The notes under the pieces: model-generated | What the model saw: the letters and a program-made list of their open reading frames with translations, nothing else | Told to the model about the DNA's origin: nothing | Databases searched by the model: none | Translations under genes and position numbers: made by a program | Shown here: piece after piece, positions 15,327 through 22,944 of the stretch | How positions within the stretch are numbered: the first letter of the stretch is position 1 | Layout: each line of letters begins with the position of its first letter | Assembly (NCBI GenBank): GCA_017470735.1 | Contig: JAFUYB010000065.1 | Span: 1 to 51,107, forward strand | Reading direction: 5' to 3' | Length of the DNA stretch: 51,107 nt | Source of the DNA: Lachnospiraceae bacterium | GTDB lineage: Bacteria; Bacillota; Clostridia; Lachnospirales; Lachnospiraceae

Positions 15327-15575
15327 TCATTCCGTATGTGCTGTAAACAAAGCTTCCATGGAAACACCCAGGACTTGGGACAGACCATACAATTCAATAT
15401 CTGTCACAGTCCGGCTTTGATCTTCAATGCGGGAGATGGAGCCGCGGCAAATATAAATTGCCATGACTTCCAGTTTCTCAGAAAGCTCTTTTTGAGTCAT
15501 TTTAAGTGTTTTTCGGTATTTGCGGACATTTTTGCCGATTAGGTTTTTCTGTGTCCCATCTATTATGCGTGCCAT
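15327..15575 (-). CDS. XRE-family transcriptional regulator
   Basis: An 82-residue protein, almost entirely a helix-turn-helix: IGKNVRKYRKTLKMTQKELS, then a five-residue-longer turn (LEVMAIYICRGSISRIEDQS), then the dimer helices ELYGLSQVLGVSMEALF. The start is placed at ATG 15575, where homology to the fold begins; a longer frame to 15653 would add a hydrophobic stretch that overlaps the divergent promoter. The ribosome site is weak (GGAAT). It is divergent from the DUF4230 gene, and repeated operator-like sites lie between them, so it probably represses itself and that gene. Confidence 0.78.
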   Translation of the reverse strand: MARIIDGTQKNLIGKNVRKYRKTLKMTQKELSEKLEVMAIYICRGSISRIEDQSRTVTDIELYGLSQVLGVSMEALFTAHTE

Positions 15576-15593
15576 ATTCCATACCCAATAAAT

Positions 15594-15660
15594 TGTCTTG
15601 CTAAAGGACAAGAATAATGATAAGATTTGGAAGAGAAAATAATGTCTTGTCATAGGACAA
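15594..15660 (+). promoter_or_regulatory. Divergent promoter with two operator-like repeats
   Basis: TTGCTAAAGGACAA (15598-15611) and TTGTCATAGGACAA (15647-15660) are copies 49 bases apart, each preceded by GTC. The second is an inverted repeat TTGTC-ATAG-GACAA. A plus-strand promoter, TTGCTA (15598-15603) plus extended -10 TGATAAGAT (hexamer 15621-15626, 17-bp spacing), has its -35 box inside the first copy. This suggests repression by the divergent XRE protein. Confidence 0.6.
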
Positions 15661-15688
15661 AATGCGAATTATATTGTGGAGGGATTGT

Positions 15689-16525
15689 ATGGATAAGAAA
15701 ATGGATGGAAAATATATTTCCCAAGACGAAAATTTTGAGGAGTATGATACTGAAAAGCTGACCGAAAAATCAAAGGATAAAGAATTTGAAAAATGGACTG
15801 GAGTGGGTAATATGGGGTCAAGAAGTTTTGTTGAGGAAAATAAGATTAAAATCATTCTAGGGGTGATTGCTGTTGTGATTGTAGCTTTTGCCGCACAGCA
15901 TTTCTACTATATGATTCAAGCTAAAAAGCAGGCAAATGAATACGAGCAAATGCTTGAGGAGGCAGAGCATAATACACAAAACATTATTGTGACGGATAAC
16001 ATTTCGGTGGAGAAGGCGACCATTATGGAAGCGATGAAGGATGCAAAGGAGCTGGTCGTCTATAAGTATTATTACACAGATGTGGGAGAATACTCCAAGG
16101 ACAGGAATTTTAAATTATTTCAGTCGAAAATATCCGTTCCATTTACAACGGATAAGACTTTGTATACCTATACGGGAACGATTTCCGCAGGTGTCGATTT
16201 GGCAAAATTGGATGAAGATAATTTTAAAATCAATGATGAAAAAGAGAAGATTACGATCACTCTGCCAAAGCCTAAAATACTGTATCATGTAATCGATGAC
16301 AAGAAGTTTCAGACATACAATGTAAACAATTCCGTGTTCACCAATTCAGACTTGAAGGATTACAAGGATTTTGAACGCAAATTAAAAAGTGAGCAGGAGG
16401 AAAAGCTAAAAGAGAATGACGAATTTTGGGACGAAGTGAGGAATAATACCAAAAAGGCGATCAAGGATCTTTTGACACTGTCCGGACAAATCAACGATTA
16501 CACGATAGACTTTGAATGGGAATAA
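15689..16525 (+). CDS. DUF4230 membrane-anchored protein
   Basis: A 278-residue protein starting at ATG 15689 after GGAGGG. A charged cytoplasmic N-terminus of about 50 residues (rich in Lys, Asp, Glu) precedes one membrane span (IKIILGVIAVVIVAFAAQHF) and a coiled region (QAKKQANEYEQMLEEAEHN). The external domain fits DUF4230: ELVVYKYYYTDVG, YTYTGTISAGVDLAKL, ITITLPKPKILYHVID, then a Lys/Glu-rich helix. The function of DUF4230 is not known. The divergent XRE gene and operator-like repeats suggest tight control. Confidence 0.78.
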   Translation: MDKKMDGKYISQDENFEEYDTEKLTEKSKDKEFEKWTGVGNMGSRSFVEENKIKIILGVIAVVIVAFAAQHFYYMIQAKKQANEYEQMLEEAEHNTQNIIVTDNISVEKATIMEAMKDAKELVVYKYYYTDVGEYSKDRNFKLFQSKISVPFTTDKTLYTYTGTISAGVDLAKLDEDNFKINDEKEKITITLPKPKILYHVIDDKKFQTYNVNNSVFTNSDLKDYKDFERKLKSEQEEKLKENDEFWDEVRNNTKKAIKDLLTLSGQINDYTIDFEWE

Positions 16526-16602
16526 TAATATAATGTGGTAATGAATATGCAGCACATCCGCGAGCTGTGGCGGAATATTCAATCCGGAAAGAAGGTGATG
16601 TC

Positions 16603-16818
16603 ATGCTGACACTGTTATTCATTATTCTATTATGCACAACGACCTGGAAACTCTTCGGATTTGCACTGAAAGCATCCTGGAGAATCTTAAAAATCGTGCT
16701 TGCCATACTGTTCTTACCATTGGCAGTCATTGGTTTGGCGTATATCGGTTTGTTTTTTGTCGCGATTCCGTTTTTGATTTTGGTGGGATTGGTGACGGTG
16801 ATTGGAGATTTTTTGTAA
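16603..16818 (+). CDS. Small two-span membrane protein
   Basis: A 71-residue protein starting at ATG 16603 after GAAGGTGATG; an upstream ATG at 16567 lacks a good ribosome site. It is almost wholly hydrophobic, with spans LTLLFIILLCTTTWKLFGF, IVLAILFLPLAVIGLAYIG and FFVAIPFLILVGLVTVIG separated by a short basic loop (ALKASWRILK). No recognised family. It follows the DUF4230 gene by 77 bases and is closed by a terminator, so the two may form one transcript. Confidence 0.6.
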   Translation: MLTLLFIILLCTTTWKLFGFALKASWRILKIVLAILFLPLAVIGLAYIGLFFVAIPFLILVGLVTVIGDFL

Positions 16819-16835
16819 TAAGATTAGATGTGGAG

Positions 16836-16867
16836 AAGCAGTATGGTTTTTATGCTGCTTTTCTTTT
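16836..16867 (+). terminator. Rho-independent terminator
   Basis: AAGCAGTAT (16836-16844) pairs with ATGCTGCTT (16852-16860), with one G-U pair, followed by TTCTTTT. It ends the DUF4230/small membrane protein unit. Confidence 0.8.
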
Positions 16868-16932
16868 ATGCTCATAAAAACAATTATATTAAAGTAAATG
16901 AAACCTATATTGCAGAATTGGTGATGGATTAA

Positions 16933-17892
16933 ATGAATTTAAATTATAATAAGAAGATAATTACCAGCACCTTTGTCACAGTGTTTATTATTGCGCTGCT
17001 AGGTTTGCTGGGATATGCAAAGACATATGATGGGAAAAATGGCCAGGCGGCATATTCGCTTGATCTGAATACGATCCCCGCGTTTGAAGATAAACCATAT
17101 GTTGAAGTAAATCACAATCAGCCATGTTTTTCTGAAAGAGACAAGTCAAAAGATTCATTTGAAGTATATAGCCGATTGGATGCGTTGGGAAGGTGCGGTG
17201 TGGCATTTGCCAATGTTGGAATAGACTTGATGCCGACAGAAGAGCGGGGAGCAATAGGGTTTGTCAAGCCATCTGGCTGGCACATTGCAAAATATGATTT
17301 TGTGGATGGAAAATATCTTTATAACAGATGCCATCTGATTGCCTATCAGCTTTGCGGTGAAAATGCAAATGAGCGGAATCTGATCACGGGGACGAGATAC
17401 TTAAATACGGTTGGAATGCAGCCGTTTGAAAGCATGGTTGCGGAGTATGTCAAAGAGACGAAGAATCATGTGCTTTACAGGGTGACGCCCATTTATAATG
17501 GGAATAACCTCGTGGCAAGTGGCGTCGAAATGGAAGGGTATTCTGTTGAAGATGGTGGCAAAGGGATATCATTCCATATTTTTGCTTACAATAATCAGCC
17601 GAATGTTCAGATTGACTATGCTACGGGTGACAGTTGGCTTGCGGATGAATTCGTTTCGGATCATGAAGAAAATGAAGCGCAGTTAGAAGAGAAAACACAA
17701 GAGAGCAGGAAAACAGCTTCTGATTCAGAAAGACTGAGCTATATTGGCAACCGGAATACAAAGAGATTTCATTATCCGGACTGCAACAGTGTCAGTGAGA
17801 TGAAGGAAAAGAATAAGGTATATTGGACGGTTGTAACTAGAGATGAAATCATTGGGCAGGGATATAAACCATGCGGAAATTGTCATCCGTAG
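16933..17892 (+). CDS. Membrane-anchored DNA/RNA non-specific endonuclease with C-terminal Zn-finger-like domain
   Basis: A 319-residue protein. One N-terminal span (TFVTVFIIALLGLLGYA) exports and anchors it. Residues about 60-225 match the beta-beta-alpha-metal endonuclease family related to streptococcal EndA: the active site is YNRCHLIAYQL with His134 as general base (a variant of the DRGH motif), and TGTRYLNTVGM supplies the metal Asn. After a charged linker, residues 269-319 form a small domain with His280, Cys284, Cys314 and Cys317 (YPDC, then PCGNCHP), resembling Ada-type metal-binding modules. It probably degrades extracellular nucleic acid. Uptake of DNA is possible, but no competence genes are nearby. 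Confidence 0.85.
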   Translation: MNLNYNKKIITSTFVTVFIIALLGLLGYAKTYDGKNGQAAYSLDLNTIPAFEDKPYVEVNHNQPCFSERDKSKDSFEVYSRLDALGRCGVAFANVGIDLMPTEERGAIGFVKPSGWHIAKYDFVDGKYLYNRCHLIAYQLCGENANERNLITGTRYLNTVGMQPFESMVAEYVKETKNHVLYRVTPIYNGNNLVASGVEMEGYSVEDGGKGISFHIFAYNNQPNVQIDYATGDSWLADEFVSDHEENEAQLEEKTQESRKTASDSERLSYIGNRNTKRFHYPDCNSVSEMKEKNKVYWTVVTRDEIIGQGYKPCGNCHP

Positions 17893-17912
17893 GGACAAGG
17901 GGGGGTAATTCG

Positions 17913-17965
17913 CATAGTTTGGCATAGGCAAGGAGGTTGAAATGCATAGTGGTACTATGTATAAT
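17913..17965 (+). promoter_or_regulatory. Promoter of the mntA-hepT pair with CATAG repeats
   Basis: TTGAAA (17937-17942), 17 bases, TATAAT (17960-17965). The spacer contains an inverted repeat CATAGT-GGT-ACTATG (17945-17959). Two more CATAG half-sites lie upstream at 17913 and 17923. This is a good candidate for an autoregulatory operator. An AAGGAGG inside it precedes an 11-codon frame at 17942 that I do not count as a gene. Confidence 0.65.
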
Positions 17966-18011
17966 GAGGTTAAATGAGCAGTCACATGCCAATATTAAGA
18001 GGATGTAAAAC

Positions 18012-18305
18012 ATGCTTACAATTAACGAGGTTAAAGAAAAAACAAAAGACATTTTTGGTTTATATCCGGTAAGGAAAGTATCAGTGTTTGGTTCATTTGC
18101 TAGAGGAGAAATGTCTGAAGGCAGTGATATTGATATGCTTATTCAGGACTCTAATATTGGAATTATGGATGCTTCTAATTTAAGGAGTCGATTGGAAAGT
18201 GCTCTTCATAATAATATTGATTTGGTTGATGAAAATGATTTATCCGATGTGTTTAAGTTCTTGATTAAGGATGACGAGGTTGTTATATATGAAAAACAAG
18301 GATGA
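18012..18305 (+). CDS. mntA: MntA-type nucleotidyltransferase antitoxin
   Basis: A 97-residue protein of the minimal nucleotidyltransferase (MNT) type. The signature GSx10DxD is complete: Gly27-Ser28 in VFGSFARGEM and Asp39-x-Asp41 in GSDIDMLI. In studied MntA-HepT modules this enzyme silences its partner HepT by transferring AMP groups to a Tyr near the RNase active site. The gene starts at ATG 18012 after AAGAGGATG and overlaps the downstream HEPN gene by 17 bases, the arrangement expected for such a toxin-antitoxin pair. Confidence 0.88.
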   Translation: MLTINEVKEKTKDIFGLYPVRKVSVFGSFARGEMSEGSDIDMLIQDSNIGIMDASNLRSRLESALHNNIDLVDENDLSDVFKFLIKDDEVVIYEKQG

Positions 18306-18792
18306 TGCTATTGTCAGGAGGATCTTTAAGTATTGTAAAGAAGTAGATGAAGCGTTAGAAACTTTTGGAGATCGCATAGATGTTTTTAAGAATAGTACGG
18401 TGTTCCGAAACGCCGCGTGTATGCCTTTAATGCAGATAGGAGAGCTTTGCAAGTTGGTTTCGGATGATTTGAGAGATGAGAGCAATGAAATTGATTGGAG
18501 GGGTTGGTGTGGTATAAGAGATATTATTGCACATCAATATACAAATCTTGACTACGAGAAAACTTGGGATGTAATAAAGCTGGATTTGCCTAAGTTAAAA
18601 TCACAGATAGATAGATTGATTAGTGACATTGATAGCAACGGGATAAGTCGTATCGAGATTATTCTCAAAGAGAAGGAGTTAAACGATATTGATGCTAGGG
18701 AGTTATATCACGAGATTGTCGATAATACAGGAGTCAGTATAAATGCTTTCACGGATAGCAAGATTCTCGAGTATATCAAACAAAGGAGATAG
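18289..18792 (+). CDS. hepT: HepT-type HEPN (DUF86) ribonuclease toxin with C-terminal extension
   Basis: A 167-residue protein. ATG 18289 lies inside the end of mntA, with GAGG about ten bases upstream. The HEPN domain covers about residues 1-115 and has the RNase motif Rx4HxY intact: RDIIAHQY with Arg77, His82 and Tyr84, the last being the expected site of AMP modification. HepT proteins are usually 110-145 residues. Here about 50 more residues follow (ISRIEIILKEKELND to KILEYIKQRR), of unknown purpose. The frame stays open for 33 coding-like codons after the TAG stop. With MntA it should form a toxin-antitoxin complex. Confidence 0.85.
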   Translation: MKNKDDAIVRRIFKYCKEVDEALETFGDRIDVFKNSTVFRNAACMPLMQIGELCKLVSDDLRDESNEIDWRGWCGIRDIIAHQYTNLDYEKTWDVIKLDLPKLKSQIDRLISDIDSNGISRIEIILKEKELNDIDARELYHEIVDNTGVSINAFTDSKILEYIKQRR

Positions 18793-18894
18793 ATAAAGGA
18801 TAATGCCGGAAATGAATGTTACAAAGATGTGAAGTCTTTGGAATTCAGAACAGTTGTGGAGAGATATCAAAAAGAACTGAAAATTGCGGTATGA
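18793..18894 (+). other. Coding-like remnant in frame after hepT
   Basis: In the same frame as hepT and directly after its TAG stop, 33 sense codons run to TGA at 18892-18894, reading for example KDVKSLEFRTVVERYQKELK. There is no start codon or ribosome site. It is either the cut-off end of a once longer HepT or the tail of another gene left by a deletion. Confidence 0.35.
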
Positions 18895-18964
18895 ACAAAA
18901 AGCTATTTTGATCAGGATTCGCATCGCTGAAACGGACTCGCAGGATGACCCGATTCTTCTACTT

Positions 18965-19738
18965 CTATGTAAATAAGGAATTTCCATTCATCAACAGCTT
19001 TGCGAGCCATAGGAAAAACAGGATAACGAGCACCGGAATCACGCAGGCAGTAACGAGCATGACGGCGAGGGCGTCGATCATGTTGTTCAGCACGGTTTCG
19101 ACTTCGGCGGTGGCTGTTTTGAAAGTGTCTTTGGCAGATGAGATAATGTTTCCAAGCCAGCTTTCGTCTTCGGAAGTAGTTTCGTCAGAGGTGTTTTGCT
19201 GGATTTCATCTGTCGTCTTTTTCGCATTTTCTAAAGTCTGCTCAATGGAAGAACCGTAGGAAGCAGTGATAATGTCAGAAATCTTAACGCTGATAGGGAT
19301 GACGCTGACGATAATGACAGCGAAAACGATCAGTTTCCCGGCAAGCTGTTTGAGTATATCTTTTTTATAAAACTGATAGACCAAAGCCAGGATGCAGGCA
19401 ATAGGGATCAAAAAATAAAATGCCACATATCCGGTGATGGTCAGCAGGTACAATTCCAGATAAATCGCACAGATGACAATGATAAAATAACCGCTGACAT
19501 CCGCCAGTTTTTCGGCAATCGGTGTGGCGACATCGCCGGGAATGACGGTGATTGCCGCGGATGCTGCCGTTGAAGCGGCAATCAGTTCGGAAACAGTCTT
19601 CTTGCTTTCATTCAGAGAAGCAATTGTATTCGCGTGAAAATCCGTAGATGTAGCAAATCTCGCTACGACAAATATGGAAAGCAGGGCAATGATGAGCGGA
19701 ATTGCGGCGTGGATGATTTGTTTTTTCTTGTCAGTCAT
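18965..19738 (-). CDS. Multi-span membrane protein of unknown function
   Basis: A 257-residue protein with about five hydrophobic segments: IPLIIALLSIFVVARFA, YFIIVICAIYLELYLLTI, GYVAFYFLIPIACILALVYQ, LIVFAVIIVSVIPISV and VMLVTACVIPVLVILFFLWLA. Between the first and second spans is a Ser/Ala/Thr-rich soluble stretch. Before the last span lies an acidic-to-helical segment (TTDEIQQNTSDETTSEDES, then a helix). I recognise no named family. AAAGGA precedes the ATG at 19738. It is divergent from the esterase-like gene, sharing a promoter region. Confidence 0.7.
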   Translation of the reverse strand: MTDKKKQIIHAAIPLIIALLSIFVVARFATSTDFHANTIASLNESKKTVSELIAASTAASAAITVIPGDVATPIAEKLADVSGYFIIVICAIYLELYLLTITGYVAFYFLIPIACILALVYQFYKKDILKQLAGKLIVFAVIIVSVIPISVKISDIITASYGSSIEQTLENAKKTTDEIQQNTSDETTSEDESWLGNIISSAKDTFKTATAEVETVLNNMIDALAVMLVTACVIPVLVILFFLWLAKLLMNGNSLFT

Positions 19739-19775
19739 TTGTGCAGGATCCTTTCGTCAATGGGATTTGCTTTAC

Positions 19776-19815
19776 ACATTAGGCAATTGTGGGCAAATTG
19801 TCAATATGCTATACT
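19776..19815. promoter_or_regulatory. Overlapping divergent promoters
   Basis: Minus strand: TTGACA (19804-19799), 17 bases, TAATGT (19781-19776), for the membrane protein. Plus strand: TTGTGG (19787-19792), 17 bases, TATACT (19810-19815), reading toward the esterase-like lipoprotein with a leader of about 175 bases. The two overlap, so they should compete. Confidence 0.6.
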
Positions 19816-19995
19816 GTTTTCGATTGGCAATAGAGACGGAAAGTGCTGAAGGAAGCATGAGAAAATGCAGTTAAAAATGAAAATACCAAATAAAATCATT
19901 GGACAAGGACTTGGATTTTACGATAAAATACATCCATAGTTTTTGCTGATCGCAATAGATTTGGCAGAGTGGTTTTATGGAGGGAGGAATTGAAA

Positions 19996-21267
19996 ATGTT
20001 AAAAAGAGTGGCGGCATTGTTACTGGCAGGCATGGTGTCCTTTACCATGGCGGGATGCGGGGCATCGGATACTTCATCGGTTGACACGCAGACGACTTCC
20101 GATTCGGCGGAAGGTGCATCTGAGGAGACGGAGGACGGAGAAAGCAGCGACGCCAATGCAGTGTCAGATGTTTCCTTTGGCACTGCGGACAATACGCTGG
20201 CGGAGGATGAGGATGCGCTGGTGGCATCGTATGTGGACGCGTTTGAGCAGAAGGAATATACGGATGATGAGAGCGGGCTTACTGTCACATACAATCTGTT
20301 TTTGCCGGACGGATATGATGAGAAAAGCAGTTATCCGATGACTGTATTTATTGCGGATTCGAGCTGCGTGGGTGATGATGCGACGCGGTCATTAACCCAG
20401 GGACGGGGAGGTCTTGTCTGGGCATCTGACGCATGGCAGTCGGCTTATCCGGAGATTGTCCTGGTGCCGACATATCCGGAGACGATATTACAGGATCAGA
20501 ACGGCTATACGACAACGGAATATGTTGAGCTGACTAAGCGTTTGATCGATGCCGTAGCAGACGAATATGCTGTCGATACCGATCGTATCTACGGGACCGG
20601 ACAGTCGATGGGATGCATGACGACATTGATTCTGGCATCAGAATATCCGGATCTGTATGCAGGCTGCATGTTTGTGGACGGACAGTGGGATGTGAGCACG
20701 CTTTCCGGCTTGGAAGATCAGAAATTCGTCTATTTTGCGGCAGAGGATGACACACGCGCATTCACCGGCATGCAGGAAGTGATGCAGATGTTTGATGATG
20801 ATGGCGTATCTTATGCCTATGAGCAGTGGGATGGTACATGGACGCCGGATGAGCTGACGATGGCGGCAGAAGAACTGTTTGCGAACGGCGAGCAGGCGAA
20901 TTTTATTTCGTGGAAGACTGGAACCATTACCGCAGTTGAAATGGGCGGCGGCAACGGCGGCATGGGCGGAGGTCCCGGCGGTGATAAGACAGGCGGGCCG
21001 CGCGGAGACGCCCCCGAGGGAAGCGATGGCAGTATGAATGACGCCGGAAATGCTCCGAATGGCAATGGTGGCGGTATGGCTGACGGAAATGCCCCGGATG
21101 GCAACGGCGGCGGTATGCCAAAAGAAGGCGAAGGCAATGCTACCGAAGGCGGAGATGGTAACGGCGGCGAAGGCATGGGCAACAGCGGGAATTATCATAT
21201 GGCATCGTTTGATTATGCCTACAACTGTATAGCAGTTATGGAATGGCTGATCGCGCAGACGAAGTGA
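19996..21267 (+). CDS. Esterase-like alpha/beta-hydrolase lipoprotein with Gly/Asn-rich insert
   Basis: A 423-residue lipoprotein starting at ATG 19996 after GGAGG. The signal ends MAGC, followed by a long acidic Ser/Thr tether. Residues about 95-310 are an alpha/beta hydrolase of the prolyl-oligopeptidase/feruloyl-esterase type: LFLPDGYDEKSSYPMTVFI, then the nucleophile elbow GTGQSMGC with Ser204. Residues about 316-400 are a low-complexity Gly/Asn/Asp/Met-rich stretch with repeated GNAPNGNGGGM-like units. The fold seems to close after it, with NYHMASFDYAY (likely catalytic His) and a final helix. The substrate may be a plant or dietary ester; that is inference. Confidence 0.8.
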   Translation: MLKRVAALLLAGMVSFTMAGCGASDTSSVDTQTTSDSAEGASEETEDGESSDANAVSDVSFGTADNTLAEDEDALVASYVDAFEQKEYTDDESGLTVTYNLFLPDGYDEKSSYPMTVFIADSSCVGDDATRSLTQGRGGLVWASDAWQSAYPEIVLVPTYPETILQDQNGYTTTEYVELTKRLIDAVADEYAVDTDRIYGTGQSMGCMTTLILASEYPDLYAGCMFVDGQWDVSTLSGLEDQKFVYFAAEDDTRAFTGMQEVMQMFDDDGVSYAYEQWDGTWTPDELTMAAEELFANGEQANFISWKTGTITAVEMGGGNGGMGGGPGGDKTGGPRGDAPEGSDGSMNDAGNAPNGNGGGMADGNAPDGNGGGMPKEGEGNATEGGDGNGGEGMGNSGNYHMASFDYAYNCIAVMEWLIAQTK

Positions 21268-21284
21268 ATGCTGGAGAATGAATT

Positions 21285-21764
21285 ATGCTGCTGACCACGA
21301 TTTGCTATATCGAGCAGGATGGCAGGTATCTGATGCTTCTGCGGAACAAGAAAAAGCAGGATGTCAATGAAGGAAAATGGATTGGCGTCGGCGGAAAGTT
21401 TTTGGAAGGGGAAAGTCCGGAGGAATGCCTGCTGCGGGAGGTCGAAGAGGAGACGGGGCTGGTGCTGGATGAATTTAAGGCACGGGGCATCCTGACTTTC
21501 GCTTCCGAAGGCTGGGAGCAGGAGTATATCCATGTGTTTACGGCGACGAAATTTCACGGGACGCTTCGGGAATGCGATGAGGGTGAGCTGCGCTGGATTG
21601 ACAAGGACAAAATACTGGATCTGAATCTGTGGGCCGGAGACCGGATCTTCCTGCCGCTTTTGATCGGGGATGAGCCGTATTTTTCACTGAAGCTGAGTTA
21701 CCGCGGGGATGAGCTGGCGGAAAAGAAGCTGTATCGGTACGGTTCATTCATATTGACAAAATAA
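21285..21764 (+). CDS. Nudix hydrolase, MutT-like
   Basis: A 159-residue protein. The Nudix box Gx5Ex7REUxEExGU is complete: GKFLEGESPEECLLREVEEE followed by TGL. The three clustered Glu residues bind the metal ions for cleaving a nucleoside-diphosphate-linked substrate. The start MLLTTICYIEQDGRYLMLLR and the WIDKDKILDLNLWAGDRIFL segment resemble 8-oxo-dGTP diphosphatases of Firmicutes. It could therefore clean oxidised nucleotides, but Nudix specificity cannot be read from sequence alone. It starts 17 bases after the esterase gene and is probably co-transcribed. Confidence 0.85.
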   Translation: MLLTTICYIEQDGRYLMLLRNKKKQDVNEGKWIGVGGKFLEGESPEECLLREVEEETGLVLDEFKARGILTFASEGWEQEYIHVFTATKFHGTLRECDEGELRWIDKDKILDLNLWAGDRIFLPLLIGDEPYFSLKLSYRGDELAEKKLYRYGSFILTK

Positions 21765-21816
21765 AAACAGCAATGTTGGAACTGTAAGGTCATATAAAAA
21801 GAAAGGGGAATGGAAA

Positions 21817-22782
21817 ATGAAGCTTGGTATTTTGGGAACGGGATTTATCATTACGGATGCGCTGGATGCGATCAGCGAGGTGCCGGAGATTGAGAAAAAG
21901 GCGATTTTCGCGCGGCCGAACAGCAAGGCAAAGGGCGAGGAGTTTGCCGAAAAGTATGGGATCGAAAAGGTTTATACCGATTATGACGAGTTGCTTAAAT
22001 CAGACGAGATCGATACCGTTTATGTCGGGCTGATCAACAGTGTGCACTATGAATACACGAAAAAGGCGCTTTTGGCGGGAAAGGATGTGATCCTTGAGAA
22101 GCCGTTTACAACGACGGTGGAGGAGACCAAAGAGCTGGCGCAGATCGCAAAGGAGGAAGGGAGGTTTTTGTTTGAGGCGATTACAAACCGGCACAGCAAG
22201 GTCTATGACAAGATAAAAGAAGAACTGCCGAAGATCGGCCGGATCCGTCTGGCAATGGGGAATTATTCCCAGTATTCGAGCCGTTACGAGCGCTACAAGA
22301 ACAAGGATGTCGCGCCGGCATTTGATCCGGAGGCATTTGGCGGGGCGCTGAACGATCTTGGAATATACAATTTAAGCCTTACCGTATCGCTTTTGGGCGT
22401 GCCGAAGGATCTGCGTTATGATGCCAATATCGGCTTCAACGGCGTGGATGTATCCGGTGTCGTGACGCTGCGGTACGATGATTTTATCGTGACGCTTTCC
22501 GTAGCGAAGGATTCGGACAGCCCATGCTATTTCACGGTGCAGGGTGAAGACGGATACATCCGGATCCCGGGCAAGCCGAATGAGGCGGAACAGGTGGATA
22601 TGATGATCGGGGGCAAATACGAGGAATATGTGCCGCAGCCGGATAAGAACCGGATGGTTCAGGAATTCCGCGATTTTGCCGCGATGCAGGCGCAGGATGA
22701 CAAGGAACGGATGTATGCGGAGCTTGAAACGACGGTCAGGGTAATGGAAACGCTGATCGGAATTCGGAAGAATATGCACTGA
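21817..22782 (+). CDS. Gfo/Idh/MocA-family oxidoreductase
   Basis: A 321-residue NAD(P)-dependent dehydrogenase. The N-terminal Rossmann fold opens KLGILGTGFI. The EKPF motif (VILEKPFTTTVEE) contains the conserved Lys. The second domain has GGALNDLGIYNL, with the catalytic Asp/Tyr region of the family. Members oxidise or reduce sugars, inositols and similar alcohols. No sugar operon surrounds it, so its substrate is open. AAGGGGAATGG precedes ATG 21817, and a strong terminator follows at 22839. Confidence 0.88.
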   Translation: MKLGILGTGFIITDALDAISEVPEIEKKAIFARPNSKAKGEEFAEKYGIEKVYTDYDELLKSDEIDTVYVGLINSVHYEYTKKALLAGKDVILEKPFTTTVEETKELAQIAKEEGRFLFEAITNRHSKVYDKIKEELPKIGRIRLAMGNYSQYSSRYERYKNKDVAPAFDPEAFGGALNDLGIYNLSLTVSLLGVPKDLRYDANIGFNGVDVSGVVTLRYDDFIVTLSVAKDSDSPCYFTVQGEDGYIRIPGKPNEAEQVDMMIGGKYEEYVPQPDKNRMVQEFRDFAAMQAQDDKERMYAELETTVRVMETLIGIRKNMH

Positions 22783-22838
22783 TGCAGGCGATGGCATTGC
22801 CAAAGTTCACAAATTTTTCACATGAAATCATACATGAG

Positions 22839-22871
22839 CGGCACGGTTTTCATTGCTACCGTGCCGTTTTT
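22839..22871 (+). terminator. Rho-independent terminator
   Basis: CGGCACGGT (22839-22847) pairs perfectly with ACCGTGCCG (22858-22866), followed by TTTTT. It ends the oxidoreductase unit. Confidence 0.9.
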
Positions 22872-22881
22872 GTGCTACAAT
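22853..22881 (+). promoter_or_regulatory. Promoter of degV-purA overlapping the terminator
   Basis: TTGCTA (22853-22858), 17 bases, TACAAT (22876-22881). The -35 box lies in the loop and arm of the upstream terminator, a compact arrangement. Confidence 0.55.
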
Positions 22882-22944
22882 GCAGTTTGGTCTGTTTTTA
22901 GGCTGTGGACAGCAAATGGGAAACGGAAAGGCAAATGCAAGAAG

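Noticed and set aside
17942-17977. Eleven-codon frame with a strong ribosome site upstream of mntA
   Set aside because: Its sequence is the promoter and its inverted repeat, and transcription would begin after its start codon.
19865-19939. Twenty-four-codon frame in the leader of the esterase-like gene
   Set aside because: No ribosome site and no recognisable pattern; too little to call a leader peptide.
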